From Sphaerotilus microaerophilus (lineage in GTDB: Bacteria; Pseudomonadota; Gammaproteobacteria; Burkholderiales; Burkholderiaceae_C): a stretch of 64,000 nucleotides of DNA. Position 1 is the stretch's first letter; every line of letters begins with the position of its first letter. The notes beneath the pieces were generated by a model. It was not told the DNA's origin and searched no databases. It was given only the letters and a program-made list of their open reading frames with translations. A program made the position numbers and the translations under genes. The stretch spans positions 1,984,001 to 2,048,000 of the forward strand of contig NZ_AP025730.1 in the NCBI RefSeq assembly GCF_023734135.1, in the 5' to 3' direction. This document shows, piece after piece, positions 45,570 through 54,888 of the stretch.

Positions 45570-46865
45570 ATGATTCCGCCCGACCTCGTCCAGCTCCAGC
45601 TCCTCGGCCATGACCCGCAGGACTGGGCCATCCTCGCCGTCTTCGGCACCGTCTACCTCGGCATGTTCCTGGGCGGGCTGCCGCACTTCCGGCTCGACCG
45701 CACGGGGGTGGCGGTGCTGGGTGCCATCACCATGATCGCGCTCGCCGGCCACCCGGTGGAGGAGGCCGCGCGCGCGGTGGACCTGCCCACCATCGTGCTG
45801 CTGTTCGCCTTCATGGTCGTCTCGGCGCAGATGCGCCTGGGCGGCTTCTACACCGAGGTGACGCGGCGCGTGGGTGAGCTGCCGCTGTCGCGCCGCGGCC
45901 TGCTGGCGGCGCTGATCGCCACCGCGGGGGTGCTGTCGGCCATCTTCTCCAACGACATCATCTGCCTGGCGATGACGCCGGTGGTGGCGCACCTGTGCCT
46001 GCGGCGCGGGCTGGCGCCGCTGCCCTTCCTGGTCGGGCTGGCCTGCGCGGCCAACATCGGCTCGGCGGCCACGCTGATCGGCAACCCGCAGAACATGCTG
46101 ATCGGCTCGCTGCTGAAGCTCGACTTCGGCGCCTACCTGCGCAGCGCGCTGCCGCCGGTGGCGATCAGCCTGGCGCTGCTCTGGCTCTGGCTGGCCTACG
46201 GCCCGGGCTCGCGGGCGCCGGACCCCGCGCCGCGCACGGAAGTGGCCGACGACGAGCACGACTTCGACGCCTTCCAGACCGCCAAGGGCCTGACGGTGGC
46301 CGCCGCGCTGATGGCCGTCTTCCTCTTCACCGACTGGCCGCGCGACGTGGCCGCGCTGGTCGGCGCCGGCGTGCTGCTGCTCAGTCGCCGGCTGCACTCG
46401 GCGCACGTGATGGGCTTCGTCGACTGGCAGCTGCTGCTGCTCTTCATCGGCCTGTTCGTGGTCAACCACGCGGTCGAGACCACCGGCGTGGCGGCCCAGG
46501 CCGTCGCCTGGCTGGCCGGGCAGGGGGTGCACCTGGCCGAGCCGGGCCCGCTGCTGGTGGTGGGCGTGACGCTGTCCAACCTGGTGTCCAACGTGCCGGC
46601 GGTGATGCTGCTGCTGCCGCACCTGGGTTCTTCCGGCGGGCCCGGCACGCCGGCGGTGGATCAGGCCGGCGTGCTGCTGGCGCTGGCCAGCACCTTCGCC
46701 GGCAACCTGCTGCTGGTCGGCTCGATCGCCAACCTGATCGTGGTGGACGGGGCGGAGAAGAACGGCATCGCCATCGACTGGCGCGACCATGCGCGCATCG
46801 GCGTGCCGGTGACGCTGGCCACGCTCGTGGTGGTCTGGGGCTGGCTGGCGTGGGGGCGGGCATGA
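45570..46865 (+). CDS. ArsB/NhaD/SLC13-type anion transporter
   Basis: A 431-residue inner-membrane protein with about ten hydrophobic segments, of the ion transporter superfamily that includes ArsB, NhaD and citrate carriers. Motifs: FLGGLPHFRLDRTGVAVLGA, SNDIICLAMTPVVAHLCLRR and GCANIGSAATLIGNPQNMLI-type sequence (ANIGSAATLIGNPQN) in one repeat, and LVSNVPAVMLLLPHL with FAGNLLLVGSIANLIV in the other. The substrate is not clear. The stop overlaps the next gene by four bases. Confidence 0.85.
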   Translation: MIPPDLVQLQLLGHDPQDWAILAVFGTVYLGMFLGGLPHFRLDRTGVAVLGAITMIALAGHPVEEAARAVDLPTIVLLFAFMVVSAQMRLGGFYTEVTRRVGELPLSRRGLLAALIATAGVLSAIFSNDIICLAMTPVVAHLCLRRGLAPLPFLVGLACAANIGSAATLIGNPQNMLIGSLLKLDFGAYLRSALPPVAISLALLWLWLAYGPGSRAPDPAPRTEVADDEHDFDAFQTAKGLTVAAALMAVFLFTDWPRDVAALVGAGVLLLSRRLHSAHVMGFVDWQLLLLFIGLFVVNHAVETTGVAAQAVAWLAGQGVHLAEPGPLLVVGVTLSNLVSNVPAVMLLLPHLGSSGGPGTPAVDQAGVLLALASTFAGNLLLVGSIANLIVVDGAEKNGIAIDWRDHARIGVPVTLATLVVVWGWLAWGRA

Positions 46866-47971
46866 GCTGGGGTTTGACACACAGGGCGGGCGCCATTGCC
46901 AGCCTCTTCCTGGCGCTGTCACTGGCGCTGGCGGTCAGCGGCTGCGCCGATTCGCCGCGCTACACCAACAGCGACGGCCGGCCGTCTGAAAAGCCGCTGG
47001 CCGACCTGCTGCGCTGGCAGTGGACGCGCGACCGCAGCGCCGCCGACCGCCCGGTGGCGCTGCCCGTGCGCCAGGAGCCGCGTGCCACCGCGCCGGCGCG
47101 CCCGGGCGAGCTCTCCGCCACCTGGGTGGGCCACGCGACGGTGCTGCTGCGCATCGGCGGGCTGAACGTGCTGACCGACCCGATGTTCTCGCCCCGCGCC
47201 AGCCCCTTCAGCTGGGTCGGGCCGGAGCGCCGCACCCCGCTGCCCTTCGCGCTGGCGGCGCTGCCGCACATCGACGTGGTGCTGATCTCGCACAACCACT
47301 ACGACCACCTCGACGAGGCCAGCGTGCTCGGCCTGCAGCGCCAGGCCGGCGGCGCGCCGCTGTTCATCGTGCCGCGGGGGCTGGACGCCTGGTTCCGCGA
47401 TCGGGGCATTGCCAACGTGCGCAGCCAGGCTTGGTGGGAGACGCGCCCGGTGCGCGAGGCGGCGCCCGGCGTGCAGGTCACCGGCGTGCCGGCGGTGCAC
47501 TGGAGCGCACGCGGCCTGTTCGATCGCAACGCCAGCCATTGGGGCGGCTGGGTGCTGCAGGCCGGCGGCCAGAGCGTCTACTTCGCGGGCGACACCGGCT
47601 ACGGCGACGGCCGCGACTTCCGCCAGATCGGCCAGCGCTTCCCGGCGCTCGACCTGGCGCTGATCCCGGTGGGCGCCTACGAGCCGCGCTGGTTCATGCG
47701 CGCGCAGCACGTCGACCCGGCCGAGGCGGTGCAACTCTTCCGTGACCTCGGTGCCCGCCGCGCGCTGGGCATCCACTGGGGCAGCTTCGTGATGGCCGAC
47801 GAGCCACTGGATGCGCCGATTGCCGCGCTCGACGCCGCCCGCCGCAGCCAGGGCGTCGCCGAGTCCGACTTCCGCCTGCTCGCGCACGGCGAGACCTGGG
47901 AGATCGCGCCGCCTGCGGGCGCGGCGTCAGCGCCTGCCGTTCAGCCCGGAATGTCCGGCTCCACCAACTGA
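46862..47971 (+). CDS. MBL-fold metallo-hydrolase lipoprotein
   Basis: A 369-residue protein. The signal ends at LALAVSGC, a lipobox, so it is probably a lipoprotein. The metallo-beta-lactamase fold follows, with the zinc motif HNHYDHLD and later YFAGDTGYGD, as in NAPE-PLD/UlaG-type hydrolases. It probably cleaves a phosphodiester or ester; the substrate is unknown. Coupled to the transporter gene by ATGA. Its 3' end overlaps the SRPBCC gene on the other strand by 31 bp. Confidence 0.88.
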   Translation: MSWGLTHRAGAIASLFLALSLALAVSGCADSPRYTNSDGRPSEKPLADLLRWQWTRDRSAADRPVALPVRQEPRATAPARPGELSATWVGHATVLLRIGGLNVLTDPMFSPRASPFSWVGPERRTPLPFALAALPHIDVVLISHNHYDHLDEASVLGLQRQAGGAPLFIVPRGLDAWFRDRGIANVRSQAWWETRPVREAAPGVQVTGVPAVHWSARGLFDRNASHWGGWVLQAGGQSVYFAGDTGYGDGRDFRQIGQRFPALDLALIPVGAYEPRWFMRAQHVDPAEAVQLFRDLGARRALGIHWGSFVMADEPLDAPIAALDAARRSQGVAESDFRLLAHGETWEIAPPAGAASAPAVQPGMSGSTN

Positions 47972-48390
47972 GCCAGCTGCAGCAGCGACTCCTGCCAGCC
48001 CAGGTAACACATCTCCGGCGGAATCATCGCCGGGATGCCCGACTGCTCGAACGTCGCCGACGTGCCGCAGGACACCGCCTCCAGCGTCACCGTGGTCACC
48101 ATCTCCCCGGGCAGGTTCGGGTCGTCGAAGGCGCTCGTGTAGCTGAGCTTGCTGCCCGGCTCCACCACCCGGTAGGTGCCACCAAAGCTGTGGCTGCCCC
48201 CGGACGAAAAGTTGGTGAACGCCATGCGCCAGCGCCCGCCCACGCGCACATCCAGCTCGAACACCTGCGCCGTGAACCCGAACGGCGGCAGCCAGCGCGC
48301 AAAGGCATCGGCCTGGGTGAAGGCGCGGAACACGCGCTCGGGCGGGGCGCGCAGCACGCGGTGCAGGCGGATGGTGTGGGTGTCGGACAT
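47941..48390 (-). CDS. SRPBCC/AHSA1-family protein
   Basis: A 149-residue START-like protein: TIRLHRVLRAPPERVFRAFT at the start, GGRWRMAFTNFSSGGSHSFG in the middle and PEMCYLGWQESLLQLAQLVE at the end. Such AHSA1-like proteins bind hydrophobic ligands. Nothing nearby shows which. Convergent overlap with the metallo-hydrolase gene. Confidence 0.88.
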   Translation of the reverse strand: MSDTHTIRLHRVLRAPPERVFRAFTQADAFARWLPPFGFTAQVFELDVRVGGRWRMAFTNFSSGGSHSFGGTYRVVEPGSKLSYTSAFDDPNLPGEMVTTVTLEAVSCGTSATFEQSGIPAMIPPEMCYLGWQESLLQLAQLVEPDIPG

Positions 48391-48522
48391 GCGGTCTCCG
48401 GTGAGGTGGTCGTGCGATGCGTCACGATGCTACGCGGGCAGCGTTCCAGATCCTGGTGGGGAAAGACCCACCGTTGATACGGGCTTGGCGGCGAAAATGC
48501 GAGAACGAGAGGCGGGGCAGGC

Positions 48523-49302
48523 ATGGCGGGCAAGATCTTGTCGGCCGCGCCTGTGCTGATTGAACCAGGGGAGGGACACGTGGAGCGCCACGACATCGGT
48601 TTCGACGAAAGCGACAAGAATCTGTTTCAAGTCGAGGACGCTCGACTGCGCGCCGATGCGCTGCGGCATTCGATACTGCCGCGCCTGCACTTGGTGATGA
48701 ACGAGGCCATCGCTGGAATCAGGAACATCTACGGCGTTGACGTTCTTGAAGACTCCATCGTGACCTACTGGCCTCACTTCAGAACACGCCGCGAGGCTGA
48801 CCTGACCCACTTGTACGACTCGGCGTTTGTCGGCATCGGTGGGCGCAGAGTGAAGGAGAAGTGGTTCGGTGTCGCCAGGAAGGACGGCAAGCCGGTTCAG
48901 ATCCTTCCATTCAGGTTCGGCATGGAGCTCACCGTCGAGGGGCTATCGCTGCTGTTTGACAACCACTGGCTCAAAGGACTGACCGACGCGTCTTACGAGA
49001 AATACCTCGACTTTCATCTGGAGTTCGAGGGCCTGACGCACCGAATTTGCTACTTCTCGGGGTTGTTTCCGGAGCTTCCTGTCGGCAAGGGGGCGAGGGC
49101 GATTTCTCCCTTTCGTGAGCACTATCTCGACATGAAGGCCGAAAAGTATTTCGCCAACAGATTCTTCTCGGTCAGTGTGCAGAGCTACCCTGTGTCCGAG
49201 GAAGACATCAACCAGTTGATCTGGGCGCTTTCCTTCTTCTTTCCCGTCTACGACTCGTACATCCAGATATCGAAGGGCGAGCCTGTTCGATTTCTCGATT
49301 TA
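48523..49302 (+). pseudogene. 5' part of an HNH-endonuclease gene split by an IS element
   Basis: The first 260 codons of an unrecognised domain (MAGKILSAAPVLIEPGEGHV at the start; EEDINQLIWALSFFFPVYDS near the break). The frame ends in Leu TTA (49300-49302), whose TA is the target site of the IS630-type insertion. The rest of the gene resumes in frame at 51595. Removing the element plus one TA copy gives one protein of 383 residues with an HNH nuclease C-terminus. GC content is lower than neighbours. Confidence 0.75.
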
Positions 49303-49314
49303 TTAACCCGGCAA

Positions 49315-50388
49315 TTAAATATAAGACCAGTTCATGGCGACGCTCGCATATGAAACCGTCTTGCTCCTGAAGTAGCGTTTGATCTTTCCGGGTAGTTCAG
49401 CGAGTGTCTTCATGAATTCCTCAGCGATACGTTTGAGTTCATCGGAGTCCTTGGCCGCCGGGCGCATGCGCAACTCGGTCTTCAAGTCGCGGTTGAGGAT
49501 CTCGTCGGGATTGGCTTCGGGCGAGTACGGCGGCAAGTAATGAACCTCGATTTGCCTATCCTTGCCTTCGAGCCATTGCGTGACGGCCTTGGCCCGGTGA
49601 ACCCGAAGGTTGTCCACGATCAGGAAGACCTTCTTGCCGGCACTGTCGGCCACGAGCGCAGCGAGGAACTCGATGAATCGATCCTGGTTGATCGCGCCGT
49701 CGTGGAAGGCGAACTTCAGCAGTCCCTGGTTGGTCAGCGCCGAGATCATGGTGATGCTGGTCCAGCGCGCGGCATGCCGCAGCACCGGGGTCTGCCCGGC
49801 CGGGGCGTAGCCGCGCACCCAGGCGGTGTCCTGGCGGATGGCCGTCTCATCGCCCCAGTAGATCTCGCCTGCTTCAGCCTTGGCCCGACGCACCAGCGCG
49901 GGGTAGTCCACCTGCATCCATTGCTGCACCAGCTCGCTGCGCTGCTCGACGGCCCGTTTGGCGGGCCTCTGAGGCGTGAAACCCCAACGCCGCAGATACT
50001 CGCCCACGGTGCGAATGGGCATGTCGATGCCCAACTTGAGCTTGATGGCCTCCTGCACCGCCTTGCGCGTCCACAACGCGAACGGCAACGACATCTGATC
50101 TGGATTGCCCCCGACGATCTGATCGCGCAGGGCCATCTCATCGAGCAGGCTGATCGTGCGCTTTTCACCCACACGGCGCCCGCGCCGCGCCGAACTCACA
50201 TTCGTTGGCGCCTTTTCACCGCCCACATTGAAACGCCGTGCCCAACTCATGAGCGTGCTTTGGTGGACTCCAACGATCTGAGCAATCTCGGACCATGCCC
50301 GCCCGTCCTGACGCAGCCGGTGCGCCTGCCGGCGCAACAACTCCAGGGATTCTTCTGAAAGTGAACGGGCGTCAGTAGGCTTATTCAT
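49315..50388 (-). CDS. IS630-family transposase
   Basis: A 357-residue DDE transposase. The N-terminal helix-turn-helix region reads AWSEIAQIVGVHQSTLMSWA. The catalytic triad comes from YWGDETAIRQDTAW, VFLIVDNLRVHRAKAV and YLPPYSPEANPDE, which is the typical IS630 pattern. The start at MNKPTDARSLSEES (50388) is inside the outer element and just left of the nested IS insertion at 50398, which has separated the gene from its native promoter region. The coding sequence itself is intact. Confidence 0.92.
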   Translation of the reverse strand: MNKPTDARSLSEESLELLRRQAHRLRQDGRAWSEIAQIVGVHQSTLMSWARRFNVGGEKAPTNVSSARRGRRVGEKRTISLLDEMALRDQIVGGNPDQMSLPFALWTRKAVQEAIKLKLGIDMPIRTVGEYLRRWGFTPQRPAKRAVEQRSELVQQWMQVDYPALVRRAKAEAGEIYWGDETAIRQDTAWVRGYAPAGQTPVLRHAARWTSITMISALTNQGLLKFAFHDGAINQDRFIEFLAALVADSAGKKVFLIVDNLRVHRAKAVTQWLEGKDRQIEVHYLPPYSPEANPDEILNRDLKTELRMRPAAKDSDELKRIAEEFMKTLAELPGKIKRYFRSKTVSYASVAMNWSYI

Positions 50389-50397
50389 GCAAACATA

Positions 50398-51551
50398 GGA
50401 CTTACGCAAACGTTTAAATCAAACTAGATTATTTAATATATCGGCGCCGATTTCGTGGTATTTGTGATAATATATTCACCATGAAACCCACGAGCCGAGA
50501 CTACTGCCAATTTCTGATATCCACACAAATCAACTACACGCAGACCTATTTTGCGGATCACCATCAGAGGTTTTCTCATGACGCCATAAATCGCTACTTG
50601 CAGGCTGCCAATATCAGCCCGGCCGATGTCTGGAATCTGGCCCGACGAAACATCGAATTTGACGACGATGCCTGCCTGGTTTTCGATGACAGCGTTCTGG
50701 ACAAGAACCACTCGCACAAAATCGAGCTGGTGCGCAAACAGTACAGCGGCAACGCCCACGGCCTGATCAAGGGCATTGGGGTGGTCAACTGCCTGTACGT
50801 GAACATCAAGACCGGCCACTACTGGATCATCGACTGGCGCATCTATGCGCCTGACGAAGACGGCAAGTCCAAGCTGGATCATGTCCAGGAGATGTTCGAC
50901 AATGCCATGGCGCACAAGAAGCTGCCCTTTCGCACCGTGCTGATGGACTCCTGGTACGCCACCATGGATCTGATGAAGCACATCCACCGGGCGGGCAAGC
51001 ACTTCTACTGCCCGCTCAAGAGCAATCGCAAGGTTGACGACAGCCAAGGCCAGCAGCCCTACAAGGCGGTCAGTACGCTGCAGTGGAGTGCCCAAGAACA
51101 TGTGCATGGCAAACACGTCAAACTGTTCAAGTTTCCCAGTGACATCAAGCTGAAACTGTTCCGGGTTGTGGTTGATACCAATCGCACGGACTGGGTTGTG
51201 ACAAACGACCTATCTCAAGATTCGACGGACGATACGCATGAGATGTGTGCCGTGCGCTGGAAGATTGAGCAGTACCACAGGGAGATCAAGCAGGTTCTTG
51301 GCATCGAAAAATGTCAGTGCAGAATGGCCCGGTCACAGAAGAATCACATCGCCTGCGCGATATTGGCCTGGGTCCACCTCTGCGAGACGGCCAAAGCGCT
51401 GAAGACAAACATCTACAGCCTGAAGAAGGGAATCCTCTCGGAATTCCTCAAGAAGGAACTTCGGTCACCAACCATTCGCATGGCACCCATCTGACATATT
51501 GAGTCGAAATGGCGAATCATTGCGCTAGCTGAAGTGACCCTGCGTAAGTCC
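50398..51551. mobile_element. Second IS nested in the IS630-type element
   Basis: 1154 bp with 11-bp perfect terminal inverted repeats: GGACTTACGCA at 50398-50408 and TGCGTAAGTCC at 51541-51551. TA flanks both ends (50396-50397, 51552-51553) and may be a target duplication. It carries one transposase gene on the plus strand. AT content at the left end is high. IS701-like family membership is a guess from the transposase. Confidence 0.8.
50481..51494 (+). CDS. IS4/IS701-type DDE transposase
   Basis: A 337-residue transposase. The acidic triad is suggested by VFDDSVLDKNHSH, RTVLMDSWYATMDLM, and Glu in RWKIEQYHREIKQVLG, the last resembling the IS4-superfamily YREK box. KQYSGNAHGLIKGIGVVNCL is typical of IS701-like enzymes. 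The protein looks complete. It is the only long gene of the nested IS, and its right end is 57 bp before the terminal repeat. Confidence 0.88.
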   Translation: MKPTSRDYCQFLISTQINYTQTYFADHHQRFSHDAINRYLQAANISPADVWNLARRNIEFDDDACLVFDDSVLDKNHSHKIELVRKQYSGNAHGLIKGIGVVNCLYVNIKTGHYWIIDWRIYAPDEDGKSKLDHVQEMFDNAMAHKKLPFRTVLMDSWYATMDLMKHIHRAGKHFYCPLKSNRKVDDSQGQQPYKAVSTLQWSAQEHVHGKHVKLFKFPSDIKLKLFRVVVDTNRTDWVVTNDLSQDSTDDTHEMCAVRWKIEQYHREIKQVLGIEKCQCRMARSQKNHIACAILAWVHLCETAKALKTNIYSLKKGILSEFLKKELRSPTIRMAPI

Positions 51552-51594
51552 TAAAACATTATACTAACATTTGTATTTAATTGCCAGGTTAATA

Positions 51595-51966
51595 ATCGCC
51601 AAGGCGAACGATTTCCTCGACTCCCTCCAAGAGGAACCTGCCAAAGATTCCACCGTAGCCGGCCAGTCATCGGTTGACCATGGACTGCAGCACGGTGCGG
51701 CCCAACTTGCGGTGCAGCGCGTTCGTGTGATGCCCGCTCTTCGGTGGCAAGTCTTCCAGCGGGACCGTTGGAAATGCGTGGCCTGCGGGCGCGGCTCACA
51801 TGATGACGTGATCTTGCATGTCGATCACATACTTCCGCGTTCGCGAGGTGGCACAGACAGTCTGGACAACTTTCAGACGCTGTGCGACCGGTGCAATATT
51901 GGCAAGAGCAACCGGGACGACACCGATCTGCGTTCAGCAGAGTCGCCGCCCGTACGATCAGACTGA
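51595..51966 (+). pseudogene. 3' part of the split gene: HNH endonuclease domain
   Basis: Continuation of the frame broken at 49302. It encodes an HNH nuclease domain: RWQVFQRDRWKCVACGRG, HVDHILPRSRGGTDSLDN and FQTLCDRCNIGKSNRDD, with the zinc Cys pairs CxxC (CVAC, CDRC) and the His-Asn-His set of the ββα-metal fold. On its own it has no proper start; read from a TTG at 51571 it includes IS sequence. Together with 48523-49302 it was a restriction-like or defence nuclease, an inference. Confidence 0.8.
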
Positions 51967-52006
51967 TCGGTTTATTCCTACATTTCGGCTAGGCAAGCCT
52001 GCGGCT

Positions 52007-52348
52007 TCAGGGAGTCCCCAGCAGGCGTTCAATTCGGGCCATCAATTCAGGCAGATGGGCCGTCGCCACATCCCAGACGAGCCGATGGTCCACCGATCCG
52101 TAGGCATGAATCAGGATGTTCCGCAGGCCGACCGCCGCATTCAACTCGGGGATCTGCGCGGCGGTGGCGGCATCCACCTTGCGGAGTTGGTTGAGAGCCT
52201 CGCCGACGATTTCCAGTTTCCGTTCGACAGCGGCAGACAGCATCGGGTCGGCCAGGTAGTCGCTGAAGCTCCGGCCTCGCACGAAGCCGCACACCGCCTG
52301 GGCGGCGGCATGCGCATCCCACAGCAGGGCCGCCGCGTCAGGCGCCAT
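52007..52348 (-). CDS. hepT: HepT-type HEPN toxin
   Basis: A 113-residue HEPN-domain protein (DUF86/HepT). The RNase-type motif Rx4H is present as RNILIHAYGSVDH (Arg-Asn-x3-His-x-Tyr), preceded by RKLEIVGEALNQL. It pairs with the overlapping MNT gene upstream; the start overlaps its end by 11 bp. In the HepT/MntA system the toxin is blocked by AMPylation of this Tyr region. Transcribed away from the acyl-CoA synthetase gene. Confidence 0.92.
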   Translation of the reverse strand: MAPDAAALLWDAHAAAQAVCGFVRGRSFSDYLADPMLSAAVERKLEIVGEALNQLRKVDAATAAQIPELNAAVGLRNILIHAYGSVDHRLVWDVATAHLPELMARIERLLGTP

Positions 52349-52655
52349 ACACCGTCAGCCGTTCGGCATCGACGCGCTGACGCAGATAAGGGTTGACGAT
52401 CTGCTGGCTGCTCAGCAGGTCGACCGGGCGCTCGAACAGCGCTTCCAGGTCGCGCTTCAGGCCGAAGAAGGCCTCGGCATACCCGCCGGGCGGCAGGTCG
52501 CTGGGCAGATCGACCAGGAAGTCGAGATCGCTTCGCTCTGGCGCGAAATCTGCGCGCGTGGCCGAGCCGAACAGATCCAGCCGCCGGGCGTGATGGCGGC
52601 GGCACAGTGCCGCGACGTCTTCGCGGTGCTCCTGGATGAAGGTGGGCAGGGCCAT
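52338..52655 (-). CDS. mntA: MntA-type nucleotidyltransferase antitoxin
   Basis: A 105-residue minimal nucleotidyltransferase. GSATRADFAPERSDLDFLVD is the GSx10DxD motif that binds metal and nucleotide. The start at MALPTFIQEHRED (52655) is the first good codon; the frame is open upstream but antisense to the acs region. It would neutralise HepT by AMP transfer (type VII toxin-antitoxin). Confidence 0.93.
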   Translation of the reverse strand: MALPTFIQEHREDVAALCRRHHARRLDLFGSATRADFAPERSDLDFLVDLPSDLPPGGYAEAFFGLKRDLEALFERPVDLLSSQQIVNPYLRQRVDAERLTVYGA

Positions 52656-52792
52656 GACCCCGATTGAACGGGCTGGGAGGGCCGGCGTCAAGCGCCAGCA
52701 GAAATCGGCCCTGCGGGTGTGACCCACGGCGTTCGCAGGGCTACATTGCTGGCAACGCGCACCGTGCGCCACAGCCCGGAGAACCCTTCGCC

Positions 52793-54445
52793 ATGACCGA
52801 CGCCTCTCGCCTGAACCCCTACGACACCAACCTCGACCGCAACCCCGCCAACTTCGTGGCGCTGAGCCCTTTGAGCTTCCTGGAGCGCACGGCGAGGGTG
52901 TACCCGCAGCGCCTGGCGCTGGTGCACGGGGGGCTGCGGCAGACCTGGGCACAGACCTTCGAGCGCTGCCGCCGCCTGGCGTCGGCGCTCAGCAAGCGCG
53001 GCATCGGCCTGGGTGACACGGTGGCGGCCATGCTGCCCAACACCCCGCCGATGTACGAAGCCCACTTCGGCGTGCCGGTGACCGGCGCGGTGCTCAACAC
53101 CCTGAACACCCGGCTCGACCCGGAGGCGATTGCCTTCCAGCTCGACCACGGCGAAGCCAAGGTCCTGCTGACCGACCGCGAGTTCTCCTCCACCATCGCC
53201 CGCGCGCTGGCGCTGATGACCGGCCCCAAGCCGCTGGTGATCGACGTGCTGGATGCGGAGTTCGACGGCGGCAAGAGCCTGGGTGAACTCGACTACGAAG
53301 CCTTCCTGGCCGAAGGCGACCCGGCCTTCGCCTGGACCTTGCCGGCCGACGAATGGCAGGCCATCTCGCTGAACTACACCAGCGGCACCACCGGCAACCC
53401 CAAGGGCGTGGTCACCCACCACCGCGGCGCCTACCTGAACGCCGTGTCCAACGTGGTGACCTGGACGATGCCCCAGCACCCGGTCTACCTGTGGACCCTG
53501 CCGATGTTCCACTGCAACGGCTGGTGCTTCCCCTGGACCATGGCGCTGCAGGCCGGGGTGAGCGTCTGCCTGCGCCGGGTCGACCCACAGCTGATCTTCC
53601 CGCTCATCCGCGAGCAGCAGGTCACCCACATGTGCGGTGCCCCCATCGTCTACGGCATGCTGGTCAACGCCCCGGCCGCGCTGAGAGAAGGCATCAGCCA
53701 CACCGTGCAGGGCCTGATCGCCGGGGCGGCGCCGCCGGCCGCGATCATCGAAGGCTGCGAGCGCATCGGCATCGACATCACCCACGTCTACGGCCTGACC
53801 GAGGTCTACGGCCCGGCGGCCGTTTGCGCCAAGCAGGAAGAGTGGAGCGGCCTGCCCATCGAAGAACGCGCCGCGCTCAACGCCCGCCAGGGCGTGGCCT
53901 ACCCGCTGCAGCAGGACGTCACCGTGCTCAACCCCGAGACGCTGCAGCCGGTGCCCGCCGATGGCGAGACGATGGGCGAGATCTTCTTCCGCGGCAACAT
54001 CGTGATGAAGGGCTACCTGAAGAACCCCGAGGCGACGCAGGAAGCCTTCAAGGGCGGCTGGTTCCACACCGGGGATCTGGCGGTGATGCACCCGGACGGC
54101 TACGTCAAGATCAAGGACCGCAGCAAGGACATCATCATCTCGGGCGGGGAGAACATCTCCAGCGTGGAGGTGGAGGAAGTGCTGTACCGGCACCCGGCCG
54201 TGGCCTTGGCGGCGGTGGTGGCGGTGCCGGATGCAAAGTGGGGCGAGGTGCCCTGCGCGGTGGTGGAGCTGCGCGACGGCGTGAGCGCCACGCCCGAGGA
54301 GATCATCGAGTTCTGCCGCGGCCACATGGCGCGCTACAAGGTGCCCAAGCAGATCGTCTTCGGCGTGCTGCCCAAGACCTCGACCGGCAAGATCCAGAAG
54401 TTCCAGCTGCGCCAGCAGTTCAGGTCGGCTGCGGCGATCGGCTGA
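52793..54445 (+). CDS. Acyl-CoA synthetase, copy 1
   Basis: A 550-residue AMP-forming acyl-CoA ligase activating fatty or aromatic acids as CoA esters. Core motifs: LNYTSGTTGNPKGVVTHHRG (ATP-binding P-loop), MFHCNGWCFPWTMALQAGV, VYGLTEVYGP, GWFHTGDLAVMHPDGYVKIK and PKTSTGKIQK with the catalytic Lys. Close to the long/medium-chain group often labelled 3-methylmercaptopropionyl-CoA ligase-like. Its first 300 and last 190 bp are identical to copy 2 at 57804-59444. The divergent mntA-hepT pair lies upstream. Confidence 0.92.
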   Translation: MTDASRLNPYDTNLDRNPANFVALSPLSFLERTARVYPQRLALVHGGLRQTWAQTFERCRRLASALSKRGIGLGDTVAAMLPNTPPMYEAHFGVPVTGAVLNTLNTRLDPEAIAFQLDHGEAKVLLTDREFSSTIARALALMTGPKPLVIDVLDAEFDGGKSLGELDYEAFLAEGDPAFAWTLPADEWQAISLNYTSGTTGNPKGVVTHHRGAYLNAVSNVVTWTMPQHPVYLWTLPMFHCNGWCFPWTMALQAGVSVCLRRVDPQLIFPLIREQQVTHMCGAPIVYGMLVNAPAALREGISHTVQGLIAGAAPPAAIIEGCERIGIDITHVYGLTEVYGPAAVCAKQEEWSGLPIEERAALNARQGVAYPLQQDVTVLNPETLQPVPADGETMGEIFFRGNIVMKGYLKNPEATQEAFKGGWFHTGDLAVMHPDGYVKIKDRSKDIIISGGENISSVEVEEVLYRHPAVALAAVVAVPDAKWGEVPCAVVELRDGVSATPEEIIEFCRGHMARYKVPKQIVFGVLPKTSTGKIQKFQLRQQFRSAAAIG

Positions 54446-54455
54446 GGGGCGGCGC

Positions 54456-54869
54456 GTGGGCTGGATCGAACGCAGCCGTGAGCGGCTGCGCGACTGGGCG
54501 CGCCGCCTCAAGCGCGACGCGATGACGCTGTGGTTTGCCCGCGCCCACCCGGCCACGCCCTGGACGGCCAAGGCGCTGGCGGCGGTCGTGGTGGCCTACG
54601 CGCTCAGCCCGATCGACCTGATCCCGGACTTCGTGCCGGTGCTGGGCTACCTGGACGACGTGATCCTGCTGCCGCTGCTGATCTGGCTGGCACTGCGGCT
54701 ACTGCCGCCCGAGGTGATCACCGAATCGCGTCGGCAGGCCGAGGCCTGGCTGGAGCGCCATGAGGCCCGGCCGCGCAGCTGGGCCGGGGCGATCGGCATC
54801 GGGCTGATCTGGCTGGTGGTTGCGGTGGGGCTGTCGCTGTGGGTGGTGCGGGCGGCGGGCGCTGTCTGA
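54456..54869 (+). CDS. YkvA-like DUF1232 membrane protein
   Basis: A 137-residue protein with a GTG start 10 bp after the acyl-CoA synthetase stop, so probably co-transcribed. The DUF1232 core is ALSPIDLIPDFVPVLGYLDDVILLP, with a second membrane helix near the C-terminus (GIGLIWLVVAVGLSLWVVRA). Function of the family is not known. Confidence 0.85.
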   Translation: MGWIERSRERLRDWARRLKRDAMTLWFARAHPATPWTAKALAAVVVAYALSPIDLIPDFVPVLGYLDDVILLPLLIWLALRLLPPEVITESRRQAEAWLERHEARPRSWAGAIGIGLIWLVVAVGLSLWVVRAAGAV

Positions 54870-54888
54870 CCACCGGGCGCTGCGCCGT

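Larger units (their letters stand above)
49303..51592. mobile_element. IS630-type element carrying a nested second IS
   Basis: Ends are imperfect inverted repeats: 49301-49321 and the reverse complement of 51574-51594 match at 20 of 21 bases (TATTAACC, C or T, GGCAATTAAATA). A TA dinucleotide flanks each side (49301-49302 and 51593-51594), the usual IS630-family target duplication. The transposase lies on the minus strand. Subtracting the inner element (1154 bp plus its duplicated TA) leaves about 1134 bp, normal for IS630. Confidence 0.85.
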
